Below, piece by piece: positions 1 to 10,496 of a stretch of DNA of 64,000 bases; the stretch's first letter is position 1; each line of letters opens with the position of its first letter. Location: assembly GCF_020509005.1 (NCBI RefSeq), contig NC_063018.1, forward strand, positions 4,464,001 through 4,528,000, read 5' to 3'. Source of the DNA: Fulvia fulva (Eukaryota > Ascomycota > Dothideomycetes > Mycosphaerellales > Mycosphaerellaceae). Made by a program: the position numbers and the translations under genes. The notes beneath the pieces were generated by a model. That model saw only the letters and a list, made by a program, of their open reading frames with translations. It ran no database searches and was not told the origin of the DNA.

Positions 1-218
1 CGCCCGCACGGTATGAGCAGCTTCCACTCAAGTGGCTATGGTATGGCAGCCAGATGCGATGTGGCTGCCAATGGGAGATTTCTGATTACTGCCTCGGCAC
101 TATACCTCATTCCGCTGTACCTTGCCGGTGGGCGTAGGCGCAAAGCTGACCGCATCGTTCTGATTGTGCTAACTGGTAAGGACATTCGAGGCCTATGTCT
201 AGAGTAAGTCTTGATGAG

Positions 219-250
219 TCTGTGTGTGTGTGTGCGCGTGTGTGTGTATG
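219..250. repeat. GT microsatellite
   Basis: A run of alternating GT/GC dinucleotides ending in GTATGTATAC. It lies where the continuation of the GH5 fragment should be. Confidence 0.7.
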
Positions 251-354
251 TATACTATACTACTACTTCACTCGAGAGGAGCGAAGAGAAAAGCAGGCCT
301 GGCCCTCCGCAAGCTCCGGGAGGCCCTTTTTTTTCTCTCTCCATCTCTCGTTCT

Positions 355-570
355 TCAAAAGCAACCGTGATTAGTACTAAGTTGCATGTTTCTTGGCCAG
401 ACGTAGTCGTGGTGTTCTTGCCCTGGGAGGATTGTGTCACCGAACTCAGGGTCGGATTCGTTGATGCCAGCAAACTGGAGCTTGCTCGCTCGTTTGGCAT
501 TGTTGAATGATGGTGCGGCGAGTGCCAGCGCAGCCATTCCAGCTGTTGCGACGAGGGTGGAGAAATGCAT
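355..570 (-). pseudogene. 5' fragment of a GH5 endoglucanase (cellulase)
   Basis: The reading frame starts with a clear secretion signal (hydrophobic core ATAGMAALALAA, residues 8-19) followed by KLQFAGINESDPEFG and then LPGQEHHDYVWP. This matches the conserved start of mature fungal GH5 endoglucanases, which hydrolyse beta-1,4-glucan outside the cell. The frame loses homology after the VWP motif and stops at 355. Nothing resembling the rest of the GH5 barrel is found on this strand down to base 1, which is mostly low-complexity DNA. A normal-looking promoter is present (TATATA at 651-660). I see no credible 5' splice site directly after VWP that would rescue it with a distal exon, although an intron running out of the window cannot be excluded. 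Best read as a truncated gene remnant of about 63 meaningful codons. Confidence 0.5.
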
Positions 571-650
571 GGCTCAGACGATTCGTTTTTGTGAGAGCTA
601 TTGGTCTTGTTCACCGCTGCTGCTTTGATGGATATTGATCCATTCAGCTT

Positions 651-660
651 GTATATATAC
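651..660 (-). promoter_or_regulatory. TATA box of the GH5 fragment
   Basis: A palindromic GTATATATAC lies 81 bp upstream of the ATG at 570, a usual distance in ascomycetes. It supports the fragment having once been a real transcribed gene start. Confidence 0.4.
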
Positions 661-1500
661 CCCTTGAATGTGCTACATCTTTGCTCCACGGTCTGCGTGT
701 GTTCGACTTACAAGACTGTGATTGTCTTGCTTCATTCCGCTACTCTTCTGGCACGGATGAGCTGCTCCGTATATTCATGAATGTAGGATTCGAATCTGAA
801 GTTGACTTGTAGAGCCTGACCTGCCACTGCTGGTAATGATCCTCCAAGGTCTCAAGAGATCTGTGCTGATCCCCGGTGAGGCGTCCCAGGCCTATAGTCA
901 TACCGTCAACCATCGAACGGCGCAAATGCCACTCCGGCAACGTTAACGGTGCTGATCCAGCAGTTTTGGGCTGTAAGGATATGTCTCCCGCGCTGCTATG
1001 AGTTGCCGTCACTTGCCGTCGGTCTTGTGCTAGCGTAGGACTGTCTTTGAAGCTTGCGCATCCTTGCTCTATCAATACTGAGTATGTACTTGATACCAGC
1101 AGTTCTCTTGTGCCATGTGCTGCAACGCCTCGCCTACTCGCCGTGTTAGCCTGCCCTGAACAAGTATCTGGAAGCCAAGCTTTCGAATCACATGGCGGAA
1201 AGACGGGCCTTGCGAGCCTTGGAAGTTGGTGCTTCCTTAAGCTGGGCGCTGGAACCTTGTTTCGAGCCATGAAGTCATGTCCAGAGGCACGTGTCTGCAG
1301 CGAGCCCGGTCTGTTGTCCAAGTAAGGAGTTGATGCTACGAAGGCTTGTTTGAGATAGTCGTTTCGAAGAACGCAAGCGTAAATTTTGACTAGTCCGAGA
1401 TAGGAAGGTACCAGATTCGCTGTCCGACCATGGTGGTGATTCTGACTCTCTGTGCTCGACATCACACCGGTCGACTATTGACCGTCATCGTAACATAAAC

Positions 1501-1556
1501 CTGATAGAGTTGTTCTGATAGAGTTGTTCTGATAGAGTTGTTCTGATAGAGTTGTT
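1501..1556. repeat. Four perfect tandem copies of a 14-bp unit
   Basis: The unit CTGATAGAGTTGTT occurs four times head to tail without mismatch, followed by CTCC. Four identical copies suggest recent expansion. Confidence 0.9.
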
Positions 1557-2166
1557 CTCCAACTCCTGCAAGCGAGCCGAAGAGCTGCCCTACTGCAATT
1601 CGTGTAGTGCCGTAGACATCGGCCGTAGCAAATCGAGCTTGCACGTTTAATATCGCTGTGTTCACAGTGTCGCTTCCATGACCGCCAGCCATAACATCCG
1701 CCCTATCCAGAAGCTTGTTTACCGAAGCACTGAACAGACATGCTTACCTCTTCGGTGAGGATCGCTTCGGTCCTGTCGATCAGGACCGCAGCACGCGTAG
1801 CCATCCTGCAAGGTCCTTCATAGGTGTGAAATTCTCCACAGAGATACAAGATTTTGCTTCCAAGACCTCCAAAGTTCTTAGACGACTTGGCAGGGCGGCC
1901 TTGTGTCTTTGTCGAGCGAAGCTGAACCTCACACTTGAGATGACGCTGCGCGATGCTGCGCCTCGGGTAGGGCAGACTGGTTGTGACTGGCGTACGAACC
2001 AGAAAGTCGTCTCCAAGAGCACTATATGCGCGACCAATGCAATCATGCTTCAGCAGGACTCATGCATTCGATTGTAGCCGACCGAAGCATTTGCGGAGGC
2101 ATTGAGCGTTCGCGACTTCAGCTTCTCGGAGTAGAGAAGACCGGGCCATCGACGCTTCGGAGAGGG

Positions 2167-2172
2167 TATAAG
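2167..2172 (+). promoter_or_regulatory. TATA box of the pectate lyase gene
   Basis: TATAAG lies 105 bp upstream of the ATG at 2272, in a region with no other gene. Confidence 0.4.
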
Positions 2173-2271
2173 GAAGTCTTACATCTCCTGAGACAGTAGC
2201 CAGCAGCACCGGATTCCAGAGACTTCAGATCCATCAAAGAGATCCAGATCAACTCCCAGCCTCCAACCAGC

Positions 2272-3265
2272 ATGCTCTTCACCCTTACCCTCCTCGCGGC
2301 AACAGCCATCGCCTCACCCCTCTCAGACCTAGAAGCGCGGGCCTTCAGCTTCCCTATCCCTTCCTCCAAGGGCAGCGTAACCTACAGCAGCGCCCAAAGC
2401 ATCTCCGGAACCTTCGATGGCGGCCTCAAGACATACGGCCGCGGCCTCAAGACCTACGGCCGCGGCGTCAGCTGCACCGGCGATGCCGAGGGCGGCGACA
2501 AAGACGCAGTCTTCTTGCTCGCTGATGGGGCCACCCTGAAGAACGCCATCGTCGGCGCAGACCAGATTGAGGGAGTCCACTGTCTCGGCACCTGCACTAT
2601 CGAGAGTACGTCAAACCCCCTCCCGTGGCCATACAAATGCTAACCAGAACCAAGACGTCTGGTGGACCGACGTCTGCGAAGACGCCCTAAGCATCAAAGG
2701 CAACGGCAACGCCAAGACTACAGGCGGCGGCGCCCGCAACGCCGACGACAAGTACGTCCCTCCTCCTTATCCCCCACAATTCCACCCACCCCTTTCCACC
2801 CATCCTTCAGGCGGCAAGCTACCCCACAGAATCGTCCAACACAACGGCATCGCCACCGTAACAATCAACAGCTTCTCCGCCCAAACCTTCGGAAAACTCT
2901 CCCGCTCCTGCGGAAACTGCCCAGGAAACGGCAAAGCGCGCACCGTCGTGATCAAGAACGTCAAGGCCTCTGGCGGGTCGGTGCTTGCGGGGGTTAATTC
3001 CAACTATGGTATGTCCTCAAGCTCGTTTCGTTTCGCTCGTACGATCCGTGAATACTTCGAGACTCCTCCAGAGCGCAGAACTCTAGCTGACATCCTTTCT
3101 TCCTCTCAATTAGGCGACACGGCAACAATCGAGTCCTCCACCTGCGCGACAAGTGTCAAGCAGATCTGTAACCAGTACACGGGTAACAACAGTGGTGCTG
3201 AGCCGCCGCTGATTTCCTGGGGGCCGAGTTCGCATTGCAAGTATAGCACGATTGCGGCGTGTTAG
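2272..3265 (+). CDS. Secreted pectate lyase, PL3 family
   Basis: Four exons: 2272-2605, 2655-2751, 2830-3008 and 3114-3265, giving 253 residues. The introns (49, 78 and 105 bp) have GTACGT/GTATGT donors and AG acceptors. The first acceptor was chosen because it restores the family motif CTIENVWW. A signal peptide ([16 protein letters not shown]) is followed by the PL3 core: [57 protein letters not shown] and [13 protein letters not shown]3 enzymes cleave de-esterified polygalacturonan by calcium-dependent beta-elimination and act outside the cell on plant walls. Length and cysteine pattern fit the family. One oddity is a 7-residue direct duplication (GLKTYGR twice, 2422-2463) just before SCTG, where relatives have a single copy. 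The gene appears intact. Confidence 0.9.
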
Positions 3266-3651
3266 ATCTTGGGTCGATCGATGAGGCAGCTGCTTGTGGC
3301 GGGTGGTGGGGAGTCGTAGTTTTGTTTGTTCGTTCGTAGCGTGGTAGTCAAGTAGCATGGTATTACAGACCGGGCTGACAGAACGACATCTTCAGCAAGA
3401 CTTAGTGCTACGTTGTTTGCCGCCATGTTCGGTGATGTCGCTCTGTCTTCGTGGTCATCTGGAGCTCGCTTGTGTTGGTTGTGTCAGGACGACACACGGT
3501 AGAGCATGTGTGCTTCCATCCGCAAGGAGCGGCATAGGTACAAGTCTCAACAATGTTGGTGAAGCCTACTCGACCGACTCATATCAGCCAAACACACGGC
3601 AAAAAGTATCATACCCAATTTGCTCGAAGGCTGTTGCTCCTACTCCTACTC
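3266..3651. other. Convergent 3' region
   Basis: Between the ends of the pectate lyase and tof1 genes. It contains only short frames and a CTCCTA-type simple repeat near 3638-3656. Confidence 0.6.
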
Positions 3652-6600
3652 CTATTCATCATCACTATCATCAATAATAAACCCAGCCCTCACATTCCTC
3701 CTCATCGCCGCAGGTTTGCTCACAGGCATGTCGTCTTCACTATCGCTGTCCACAATCTTCGTCGTGCCTGCATTCGCCGACACTTCTTTCAAAGGCTGCG
3801 AGGATGGCGCTTTCTTTGCAGGAGTGGGTGATGTCGATGGAGTTTCCTTTTCCTTCTCTGCCTCAGCGTCACTGTCCGCCGCCTTGTCGCTCTCATTGTC
3901 TTCCAATTCTGATGATGAGGGATCGTTGTCCGATAGTTCGATGGGCGCGGCTCTAGTAGATGTGCTGGGTGACGCTGTTTCGGAATCTGACTCGTCACCG
4001 GCATCGATCATGATTTGGTCTTCGTCGGAGTCTCGGTCGTTGGCTTTCCTTCTCTTCTTCGCAGGCTTCCTGACGCTCTTTAATGCGGCTTTAGCGTTCA
4101 AAGCCTTTGCTTTCGCAGCGCTCTTCTTCTTGCCCTTCTTTCCAGTTACGACTTCCGTCTCCGCCTCCTCCATCTGCTTCAACAAAGCCCCACGGATGAC
4201 ACCATCTGTCTTCTTCCGTCTCTCTTCCTCCTGTCTGAAGAACTCTGCATCAGCTTCTTCGTCGCTCTCGTCGTCTTCCGCGGTGACGTAGAGGTTCGAC
4301 TTGATCTTGGCGTTCTTCTCCCGATCTTTCTTCTCCTTCGCTTTACGCTTAGCACTGAGCTCCTCCTCCGTGAGCTCGATCGCGATGGGATCTCGCCTTC
4401 GCCTCTTCTTTGGCCGCTCTTCATCGCCTTCAGCCCGCTTCTTGCGCTTCTCTTTGAGGTTCGGCGGGAACATTGCTTCGTCCAATTCACCACCACTGCC
4501 AGCAGCGCCATCAGAGTCGGAGTCGTTGTCATCGAACGTTGGTCGCTTCGCTTTCGAGCGTATAAAGTCCTCAGCCTTCTTGTCGTCTTCGAATGTAGGC
4601 GGATCGAATTCCGCTTTCCGGATCTGGTCGAGTGCTTCTGTGAGTTGTGACGAAGTTAGCTCGGAAGGTATGATCCAGCTGGCGTCGACATCCTCCGCAA
4701 GTCCAAGACGCTGGAAGCCGAGTGTCGTGAGCAGAAGTCGTAGATGCTTGTCCTTGAACAGAGCCATCTTGCGCTCATCTGTGTCTGGCACAAGGAATAT
4801 CGACGGACAGGAGGCTGGCTGGATTGCTGCTCCATCCTCGCCCTCGTCCATCATGCCCAGGTGGACAGCTTGCCCTTCTTCCCAAGCTTGCCGTTCTCTT
4901 GCAGCGTCGTCCAGCAGCTTCTTGACCCATGTGACACTGTCTGCCTTTGCTTGTTCAATCATAATCGAGACCGCCACACCGACTCTCTGCTCTTCTGCCA
5001 CGGTCCCTTTGATCTCCAGCTCAGCAGGTGGTCGTGGCGCTCTCTTCTCGACGACCCTTTCGAAGCCATTCTGCAGGTAGAACATCGTGCCCGGGATCTT
5101 GCTGAAGAGCATCTCGACCACAGCCGCTTGTTTCCAGCCTTCACCCTCGGTCTCACGTTCCATCCACTTGATACACCGCCTGAAGACTTGCTGTACAAGC
5201 TGCTCCCAGTCTTTGAAGCCATCCATCGCCGAGTCGAGACCTTCTGGGCCTTTGATCATCTTCTGAAACAGTGCTAAGATGTCTGCTCTGAACAAGAGCA
5301 CCCCCAATTCGTGCTTGAAGGCCAGACGGTAGAAGAACCGATGTGCTCGCTTCAACTGGACCGGCGACAGGTCGCGGTAGAAGTGCGTCAACGAGATGAA
5401 AGTGTTCACACACTGCTGAGAGAGAAACTTGGTCGAGAAGCGTGCGAAGTCGAACTTGCGTTCCGAGACCGTTCGATGTGCATCACGCTCGTCTTCAGCG
5501 GCATCTTCTGGCTCCCCTTCTGCTCCACCCTCAGTAGTGCTGGTCTGCTTCTGCTTCTTTCTCGCTCGTCGCTTCGATCGGATCTGCATGTCAACGTTCT
5601 GCTTCGCATATCGCTCCAGCATGCGTACGAAGACATGTACGCATTCTGTCACGGCGTCGAGATATGCGAAACCTTGATGTGTGTAGCCACGAAGGATCTG
5701 TACGATCCGATCGTGGGTGGCTTCCTCGTAGAAGATTCGATTTTGTATGTTCTCCGCAATCTCCAAATCTTCCTCGTCTTTGCTTTCGGACATATTTTGC
5801 ACAGTGAGCAGGATTTGAGTGAAACATAGCAGAGTAGCCCGTAGATCTTGCCAGCTCTTGTTGTCGAAAGCGTTCTGCATCTGCCTATTCAGCAGAACGA
5901 ACGTCTCCTGATCCAAGACAGCAGCAATGTATGCGAATGTGTTGTCTTCTGGATTGGTCTGAGTAGCGCGGTCTGCATTCCAGGTGCTGTCTCTCCTAGA
6001 GGTATCACGGCGTGCAGCCTCCGCAGACAGAAACCAGGATATCAGGAAGAAGTACTGCTTGTTGTGCATACTCGACAGTACACGGTCTGCCTCACGTTCA
6101 ATGGCCTTTCGCAGGCTCACAAAGAGCGGGTTGAAGGAAGAGTCGAGGAAGTCCTCCACGAACTTTCGCAGGTGCTCCCTTGCGTTCTCAGTCAGGTCGA
6201 CAGATGCGCCGAAGTCTGAGTTCTCGTCAAACTCTTGTGCGAGCATTCCTCGGTATTGTGGCTTGTTCCATTTTTTGCTGGAGTCCATCTGCTGCAAAGT
6301 CGTGTTCTCATCTGTGATACTGGTCTGTCCCGACACGGTCGACATCTTCATCTCATCCCGCTTCACCCAGATCATGGTACCAAAGCGATTGTGTCTCGTC
6401 GGCGCATGCTTGTTGTAGCTGTTGATCATAGCCTTCTCTTTCCGCATCAGGTTCTCCAATTCGGTTGTCGCCTCGGTTGTGACTTGTTCCTTCTTCATGA
6501 ATAGCTTCCTCGCATCGACTCCCTTCAGCAGGTGGAACAGGATCTCCAACAAGATGACATCCTGCTCTTGAAATTCGTCACCCATGCCAGATCCCAATGT

Positions 6601-7272
6601 AAGCAGTGCACTGAAGACATCTTGCTCATGGAACGCTTCGATTGTGGAAGACCTGCTGATCTCGTTCTCGTCGCCTTGAGATGGTAGATGTTGCGGCTGC
6701 GTGATCATGGCAATGTTGCGGAAGAAGTACATGACCAGCTTGAGGATACCTTCGTCTCTTCTGCTACGCTCTCGTCTGGGTGTTGCCATCGGGGCAAGGC
6801 CTACTCGTACGGCTGTCCGCAAGATCTTGGCAAACTCGAAGTGCAGCACTGCACGCTTGTAGCCCACTTGCGCCAATGAGAGGTATGGGACATGTCTGTG
6901 GTGGTTGACTGTCGCCTTCTCGTCCTCCAGCGCGATTGGCCATGTCAGCGGTACCAGCAGTTCCAGACATGCCAACGCCAGCTTCGACTTGTGTTTGTTG
7001 TCCTGTGCATCTTCTGGCCATAACGCGAGTATCTCCAGCAAATCTCCTTTCACCAGATTCGCCTCTGCCAAGCATCGCTTCACGTCCAGTCTGTTCGTCT
7101 TCTCGTCGTAGAGGCGTAGCCATCGTTGCAAGTCCTTGAGCACGGCAATCGCATCGTCTCCCACCGAGTAGGAATCATCGTACGTCGAGCGACCACCGAC
7201 GGCATTGACGAGTGAAGTGACGTATGCTCGCACTTCCGGGTCTACCGTCGACGACTTCTCCCACGGGTCCAT
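3652..7272 (-). CDS. tof1: Tof1/Swi1 (Timeless family) replication fork-protection protein
   Basis: A single uninterrupted exon of 1206 codons. The N-terminal half (about residues 10-300) is the TIMELESS domain, beginning with MDPWEKSSTVDPEVRAYV and including YDEKTNRLDVKRCLAEANLV, GDLLEILALWP and ALACLELLVPLTWPI. The middle is helical and acidic/basic. The last 250 residues are highly charged, with alternating acidic serine-rich and lysine/arginine-rich tracts that look like nuclear localisation signals, and the protein ends in FIIDDSDDE. In yeast and humans this protein works with Csm3/Swi3 (Tipin) and Mrc1 to stabilise stalled replication forks, activate the S-phase checkpoint and support cohesion in the nucleus. 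Length fits fungal orthologues (about 1100-1250). The gene converges on the pectate lyase and diverges from the acyl-CoA dehydrogenase gene. Confidence 0.9.
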   Translation of the reverse strand: MDPWEKSSTVDPEVRAYVTSLVNAVGGRSTYDDSYSVGDDAIAVLKDLQRWLRLYDEKTNRLDVKRCLAEANLVKGDLLEILALWPEDAQDNKHKSKLALACLELLVPLTWPIALEDEKATVNHHRHVPYLSLAQVGYKRAVLHFEFAKILRTAVRVGLAPMATPRRERSRRDEGILKLVMYFFRNIAMITQPQHLPSQGDENEISRSSTIEAFHEQDVFSALLTLGSGMGDEFQEQDVILLEILFHLLKGVDARKLFMKKEQVTTEATTELENLMRKEKAMINSYNKHAPTRHNRFGTMIWVKRDEMKMSTVSGQTSITDENTTLQQMDSSKKWNKPQYRGMLAQEFDENSDFGASVDLTENAREHLRKFVEDFLDSSFNPLFVSLRKAIEREADRVLSSMHNKQYFFLISWFLSAEAARRDTSRRDSTWNADRATQTNPEDNTFAYIAAVLDQETFVLLNRQMQNAFDNKSWQDLRATLLCFTQILLTVQNMSESKDEEDLEIAENIQNRIFYEEATHDRIVQILRGYTHQGFAYLDAVTECVHVFVRMLERYAKQNVDMQIRSKRRARKKQKQTSTTEGGAEGEPEDAAEDERDAHRTVSERKFDFARFSTKFLSQQCVNTFISLTHFYRDLSPVQLKRAHRFFYRLAFKHELGVLLFRADILALFQKMIKGPEGLDSAMDGFKDWEQLVQQVFRRCIKWMERETEGEGWKQAAVVEMLFSKIPGTMFYLQNGFERVVEKRAPRPPAELEIKGTVAEEQRVGVAVSIMIEQAKADSVTWVKKLLDDAARERQAWEEGQAVHLGMMDEGEDGAAIQPASCPSIFLVPDTDERKMALFKDKHLRLLLTTLGFQRLGLAEDVDASWIIPSELTSSQLTEALDQIRKAEFDPPTFEDDKKAEDFIRSKAKRPTFDDNDSDSDGAAGSGGELDEAMFPPNLKEKRKKRAEGDEERPKKRRRRDPIAIELTEEELSAKRKAKEKKDREKNAKIKSNLYVTAEDDESDEEADAEFFRQEEERRKKTDGVIRGALLKQMEEAETEVVTGKKGKKKSAAKAKALNAKAALKSVRKPAKKRRKANDRDSDEDQIMIDAGDESDSETASPSTSTRAAPIELSDNDPSSSELEDNESDKAADSDAEAEKEKETPSTSPTPAKKAPSSQPLKEVSANAGTTKIVDSDSEDDMPVSKPAAMRRNVRAGFIIDDSDDE

Positions 7273-8079
7273 GTTGGTGGAGGTGTTGCTGTGGTCTATC
7301 TACACTGACATAACTTGAAGACGCGCTGGAACGCGTTGTCGCGATCCGGCGTTTCAGAGCCGGGAGAACTTTGTTCCGCGCCACGTGACGCGCCCAAGCA
7401 ATCTTTCTCTCGTACAAGGATCGACTAGATAGACGCATGCAATCATTTGCAATGACACATGTCACCACACTATTCACTTGTATGAGCCCAATTTACACCG
7501 AGACACACTAAGAACGCGACACTTCGCGCCAGGACGCGACGCGCATTACTTTCTTCCGACCAACCTGGAAAGTGCTCTTTCACGACTTCCGCCAAGTCAA
7601 GACATGCCATCCTGCTCACTTCATGGTTATCCACTTGACGTCGCTGCGGCTGGTCGCAATCCTGCCGTGCTGTCTTCCTGTCCATGTTCGTATTCCCGTG
7701 CTTCGCGCGCCAGCATCTCGATCAGAAGCTCTCCAGCAGCGCCTCGGTTCCCGCCATCTTCCAGACGAGCACCTGATGGTCTGCTACTCAAACATTACCC
7801 ATGTATCATCGTGCAGCTGTAGTGCTGTCGCCTTGCAGCTGTTTCCATCGGTTGAGCAAGGTCGTCGCTGCAAGACATGCACATGTCAACTCTCCGGCGG
7901 ATCAAGGAGCTTGCAAAGGTCAGCCGGAACTTGGAAGCGTCACCTCTGGGCACAGCTCCAGTCTCCACATTCACGACCTCGGCACCTCGGGAAAGACTAC
8001 CGACGTGATCTGAAATGCCTCCGTGTCTCTTACATCCCACCAACTTTACCTCCTAGTTGCAGCGGCCACACTTCCCAAT
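7273..8079. other. Divergent promoter region between tof1 and the 3-hydroxyacyl-CoA dehydrogenase gene
   Basis: An 807-bp stretch containing a CACGTG palindrome at about 7382. A 203-codon frame across 7572-8183 has no recognisable features and overlaps the next gene, so it was not called. Confidence 0.5.
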
Positions 8080-9290
8080 ATGCTATCCAGACGAGTACTA
8101 TCCCACGCCGTGGGCAAGCCCGTCGTCTCACCGGCCTGTCTGCAATGCCGCTCCTTCTCTTCATCTCGCCCGGCATTGGCTGAAGCTCAAGCCGCGAATG
8201 TAAAGAAGCTGGGAGTCGTTGGTGCTGGCCAGATGGTATGCTCGTTATACCCTCCCTTCCACCCAATCGCATTCCTGTCAATGTAGCTGACAATGCTGAT
8301 GCACAGTGAACGCAGGGTCTCGGAATCGCCCTCGTGGCTGCTCGCGCTGCAGGCGTCCCCGTCACGCTCGTCGACACATCACAGCAGTCCCTCGACAAGG
8401 GCCTTGCCTTCGCCGACACGCTCCTCAGCAAGGATGTCTCCAAGCAGAAGATCTCGCAGGAAGATGCCGATACTATCCGCGGCCGCCTCACGCCCACGAC
8501 TAAGATGGACGATCTGGCAGACGTGGACATGGTCATCGAGGCTGTGCCCGAGATAGTTGACCTCAAGACCAACATCTTTGCCCAGCTCGCTCAGACTGCT
8601 CCCGCCCATGCCATTCTGGCCACTAACACGTCGTCGATATCGATTACGCGCATTGCCGCCTCCACGACAAAGGTCAGTCCAACACGCGTACTATTCCAAC
8701 CACATGAAGTCACCCTGCCATACCACACCCCTGCAGCACTGCCAACACTCAGCCTTCACTTGCATACCACTACCGAACTTTAACACTGGTCATCCTCATT
8801 GCTGACCCTCCGATAGGATCCCACCGACCTCAGTGCCTCCTCCCGCGTCGTCTCTACCCACTTCATGAACCCAGTACCTGTCCAAAAGGGCGTCGAAATC
8901 ATCTCGGGCCTGCAAACCTCTCCCGAAACCCTGGCAACCGCCATCGAGTTCTGCAAGCGCATGGGCAAGGTCCCCTCCACTTCCGCTGACTCGCCCGGCT
9001 TCCTCGCCAACCGCATCTTGATGCCGTACATCAACGAAGCCGTCATCTGTCTAGAGACCGGCGTTGGGCAAGAGAAGGACATTGACGACATCATGAAAAA
9101 CGGGACAAACGTGCCCATGGGTCCACTGCAGCTTGCAGACTTCATTGGATTGGATACATGTCTTGCGATCATGGAGGTGCTGCACACGCAGCTTGGTGAT
9201 AGCAAGTACCGGCCTGCTGTGAGGCTGAGGCAGATGGTAGATGCCGGCTGGCTTGGCAAGAAGAGTGGCAGGGGTTTCTATACGTACTGA
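8080..9290 (+). CDS. Mitochondrial 3-hydroxyacyl-CoA (3-hydroxybutyryl-CoA) dehydrogenase
   Basis: Three exons, 8080-8235, 8316-8672 and 8817-9290, give 328 residues; both introns (80 and 144 bp) are phase 0. The N-terminus is rich in Arg/Ser (MLSRRVLSHAVG, CRSFSSSRPALAEA) and looks like a mitochondrial presequence. The Rossmann dinucleotide site GVVGAGQMGLGIALVAA spans the first intron junction. It is followed by MVIEAVPE, ATNTSS, THFMNPVP (active-site His) and SPGFLANRI, and the C-terminal helical domain ends GWLGKKSGRGFYTY. The family oxidises L-3-hydroxyacyl-CoA with NAD+ in short-chain beta-oxidation or butanoate metabolism. Length is normal and the reading frame is clean. Confidence 0.92.
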
Positions 9291-9718
9291 GCCACGTGCA
9301 GGATCTATGCGTGTGGTAAGTGGGATTAGATCGATGCTGATTCGTTAGAGACCACTACAGGCATTGTTGCAGGAACCATGTGCAAGTCTACGTACTGCTT
9401 GCTTGCTTGCCTGTAGGTCGGTGGGGTCTATGAAGCTGCATGTCTTGTGATTGATGATGATGTAGAGTTGTACATACACACCAGCTGACGGACAAAGACG
9501 ATCCAAAGCTCAAAAGATGATCTAGCTGCCTTTGCTCTTTCATTGAATCACCTCCAATCATCGATACCAATCACATCACGATCTCAAGATCCTCCAACCA
9601 AACAACGCAAGCACATCAACTCCACCAAACACCTCCCAAGAACCAATCAAACCTCACCCATATCACCTTACCCTCTTTACCCTTATCTCATCTCACCTCA
9701 CCTCACACCCACACCACA
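9291..9718. other. Intergenic, pyrimidine/C-rich
   Basis: From about 9540 onward the + strand is C/A-rich and nearly free of G. It is the left half of a skew-switch zone centred near 9860. No gene is seen. Confidence 0.5.
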
Positions 9719-10074
9719 ATGTCCCTCCTCGGCTCATACCACTTAACACATACCCAACTCTCTACCCTCCAGCACCAGCAAACAAGATCAGACACCACAT
9801 CACTAACACCACCAGATAACCCACTCCGGCCAGGACGTCCCTCTCCACTTGCGAGACTTGAGCAGTCACGAGAGGAGAGGAATAGCAGGTATGTGTACAT
9901 GTATATGCCGATTGGCGGTAGTACGAGGTGTCTGCTGAGGATTTAGAGAGGTTGTTGGATGGGGTGAAGGTGGCGAGCAGGGAGGAGCAGGAGGGGAAGA
10001 GGAAGGGGGAGAGGGGTGGAGAGGTGGAGAGGAATGTGCTGATGGCGGGGTTTGGGAAGGGGGGGGGGTGTTGA
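9719..10074 (+). pseudogene. Small unidentified gene, probably decayed (one-base frame offset)
   Basis: An ATG at 9719 opens a 56-codon frame (begins MSLLGSYHLTHTQLS, contains PLARLEQSREERNS) that reaches a good splice donor GTATGT at 9889. After the TAG acceptor at 9921 a second coding-looking stretch reads YEVSAEDLERLLDGVKVASR and runs to a TGA at 10072. The two parts are one base out of phase with the only acceptable splice sites, so the protein would break. The second part lies in strongly G-rich DNA with a run of ten G. Either the gene is decayed, the exon model is wrong, or a base is missing. I do not recognise the family. Confidence 0.3.
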
Positions 10075-10496
10075 TGGGTGATTGTTGATGGATTTGGGGG
10101 AAGGGGGAGTTGGGGTGGTTTAGGGTGTTTGGGGGGTGGCGTTAGGAAATGGGCTTGAGGATGGATACTGTATTATATAGACTCGACTGTGGCCGAATCG
10201 CACGTTGCTGTTGGATTATTGTAGCTGTCGATACTGAAATACTATGAGTAATACGTTCGCTTCCTGGCTTGAGACACGTTTTGATCCATGCTTGCATCGG
10301 ATCTTGTGATCCTCGACCAAATTGATAAGGCACATGCAGCTACCCTTTGGTAGAAACCTCGATTCACTCCTCGCCTCGGTCTTCCGTCTGTTGAGCCTGG
10401 CTCGACGGCGTGTCGTCGCTCGCAAAGTTGTTGTTGCGTGGAGTGTCATCTTTCTCCCACGTCATATCTTCCGCCTCCCTAACGGCATGTAGGTAT
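10075..10496. other. Intergenic
   Basis: It begins as G/T-rich low-complexity DNA (to about 10140) and then becomes ordinary sequence. No gene was recognised. Confidence 0.5.

Larger units (their letters stand above)
571..2271. other. Intergenic, 1.7 kb, no supported gene
   Basis: Several open frames exist on both strands, the longest 241 codons at 740-1465 on the minus strand, but none shows a family motif, splice structure or signal peptide. Apart from a four-copy 14-bp tandem repeat (1501-1556) and two promoter elements I see nothing. Confidence 0.6.

Noticed and set aside
776..805. tRNA B-box-like GATTCGAATCC on the minus strand
   Set aside because: The flanks do not form a T stem, D arm or acceptor stem, so it is not a tRNA gene.
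740..1465. A 241-codon open frame on the minus strand
   Set aside because: No domain, low-complexity mixture of residues, no promoter or splice signals; the opposite strand also has a long frame here.
7572..8183. A 203-codon plus-strand frame upstream of the acyl-CoA dehydrogenase
   Set aside because: No motif, and it overlaps the well-supported first exon in another frame.
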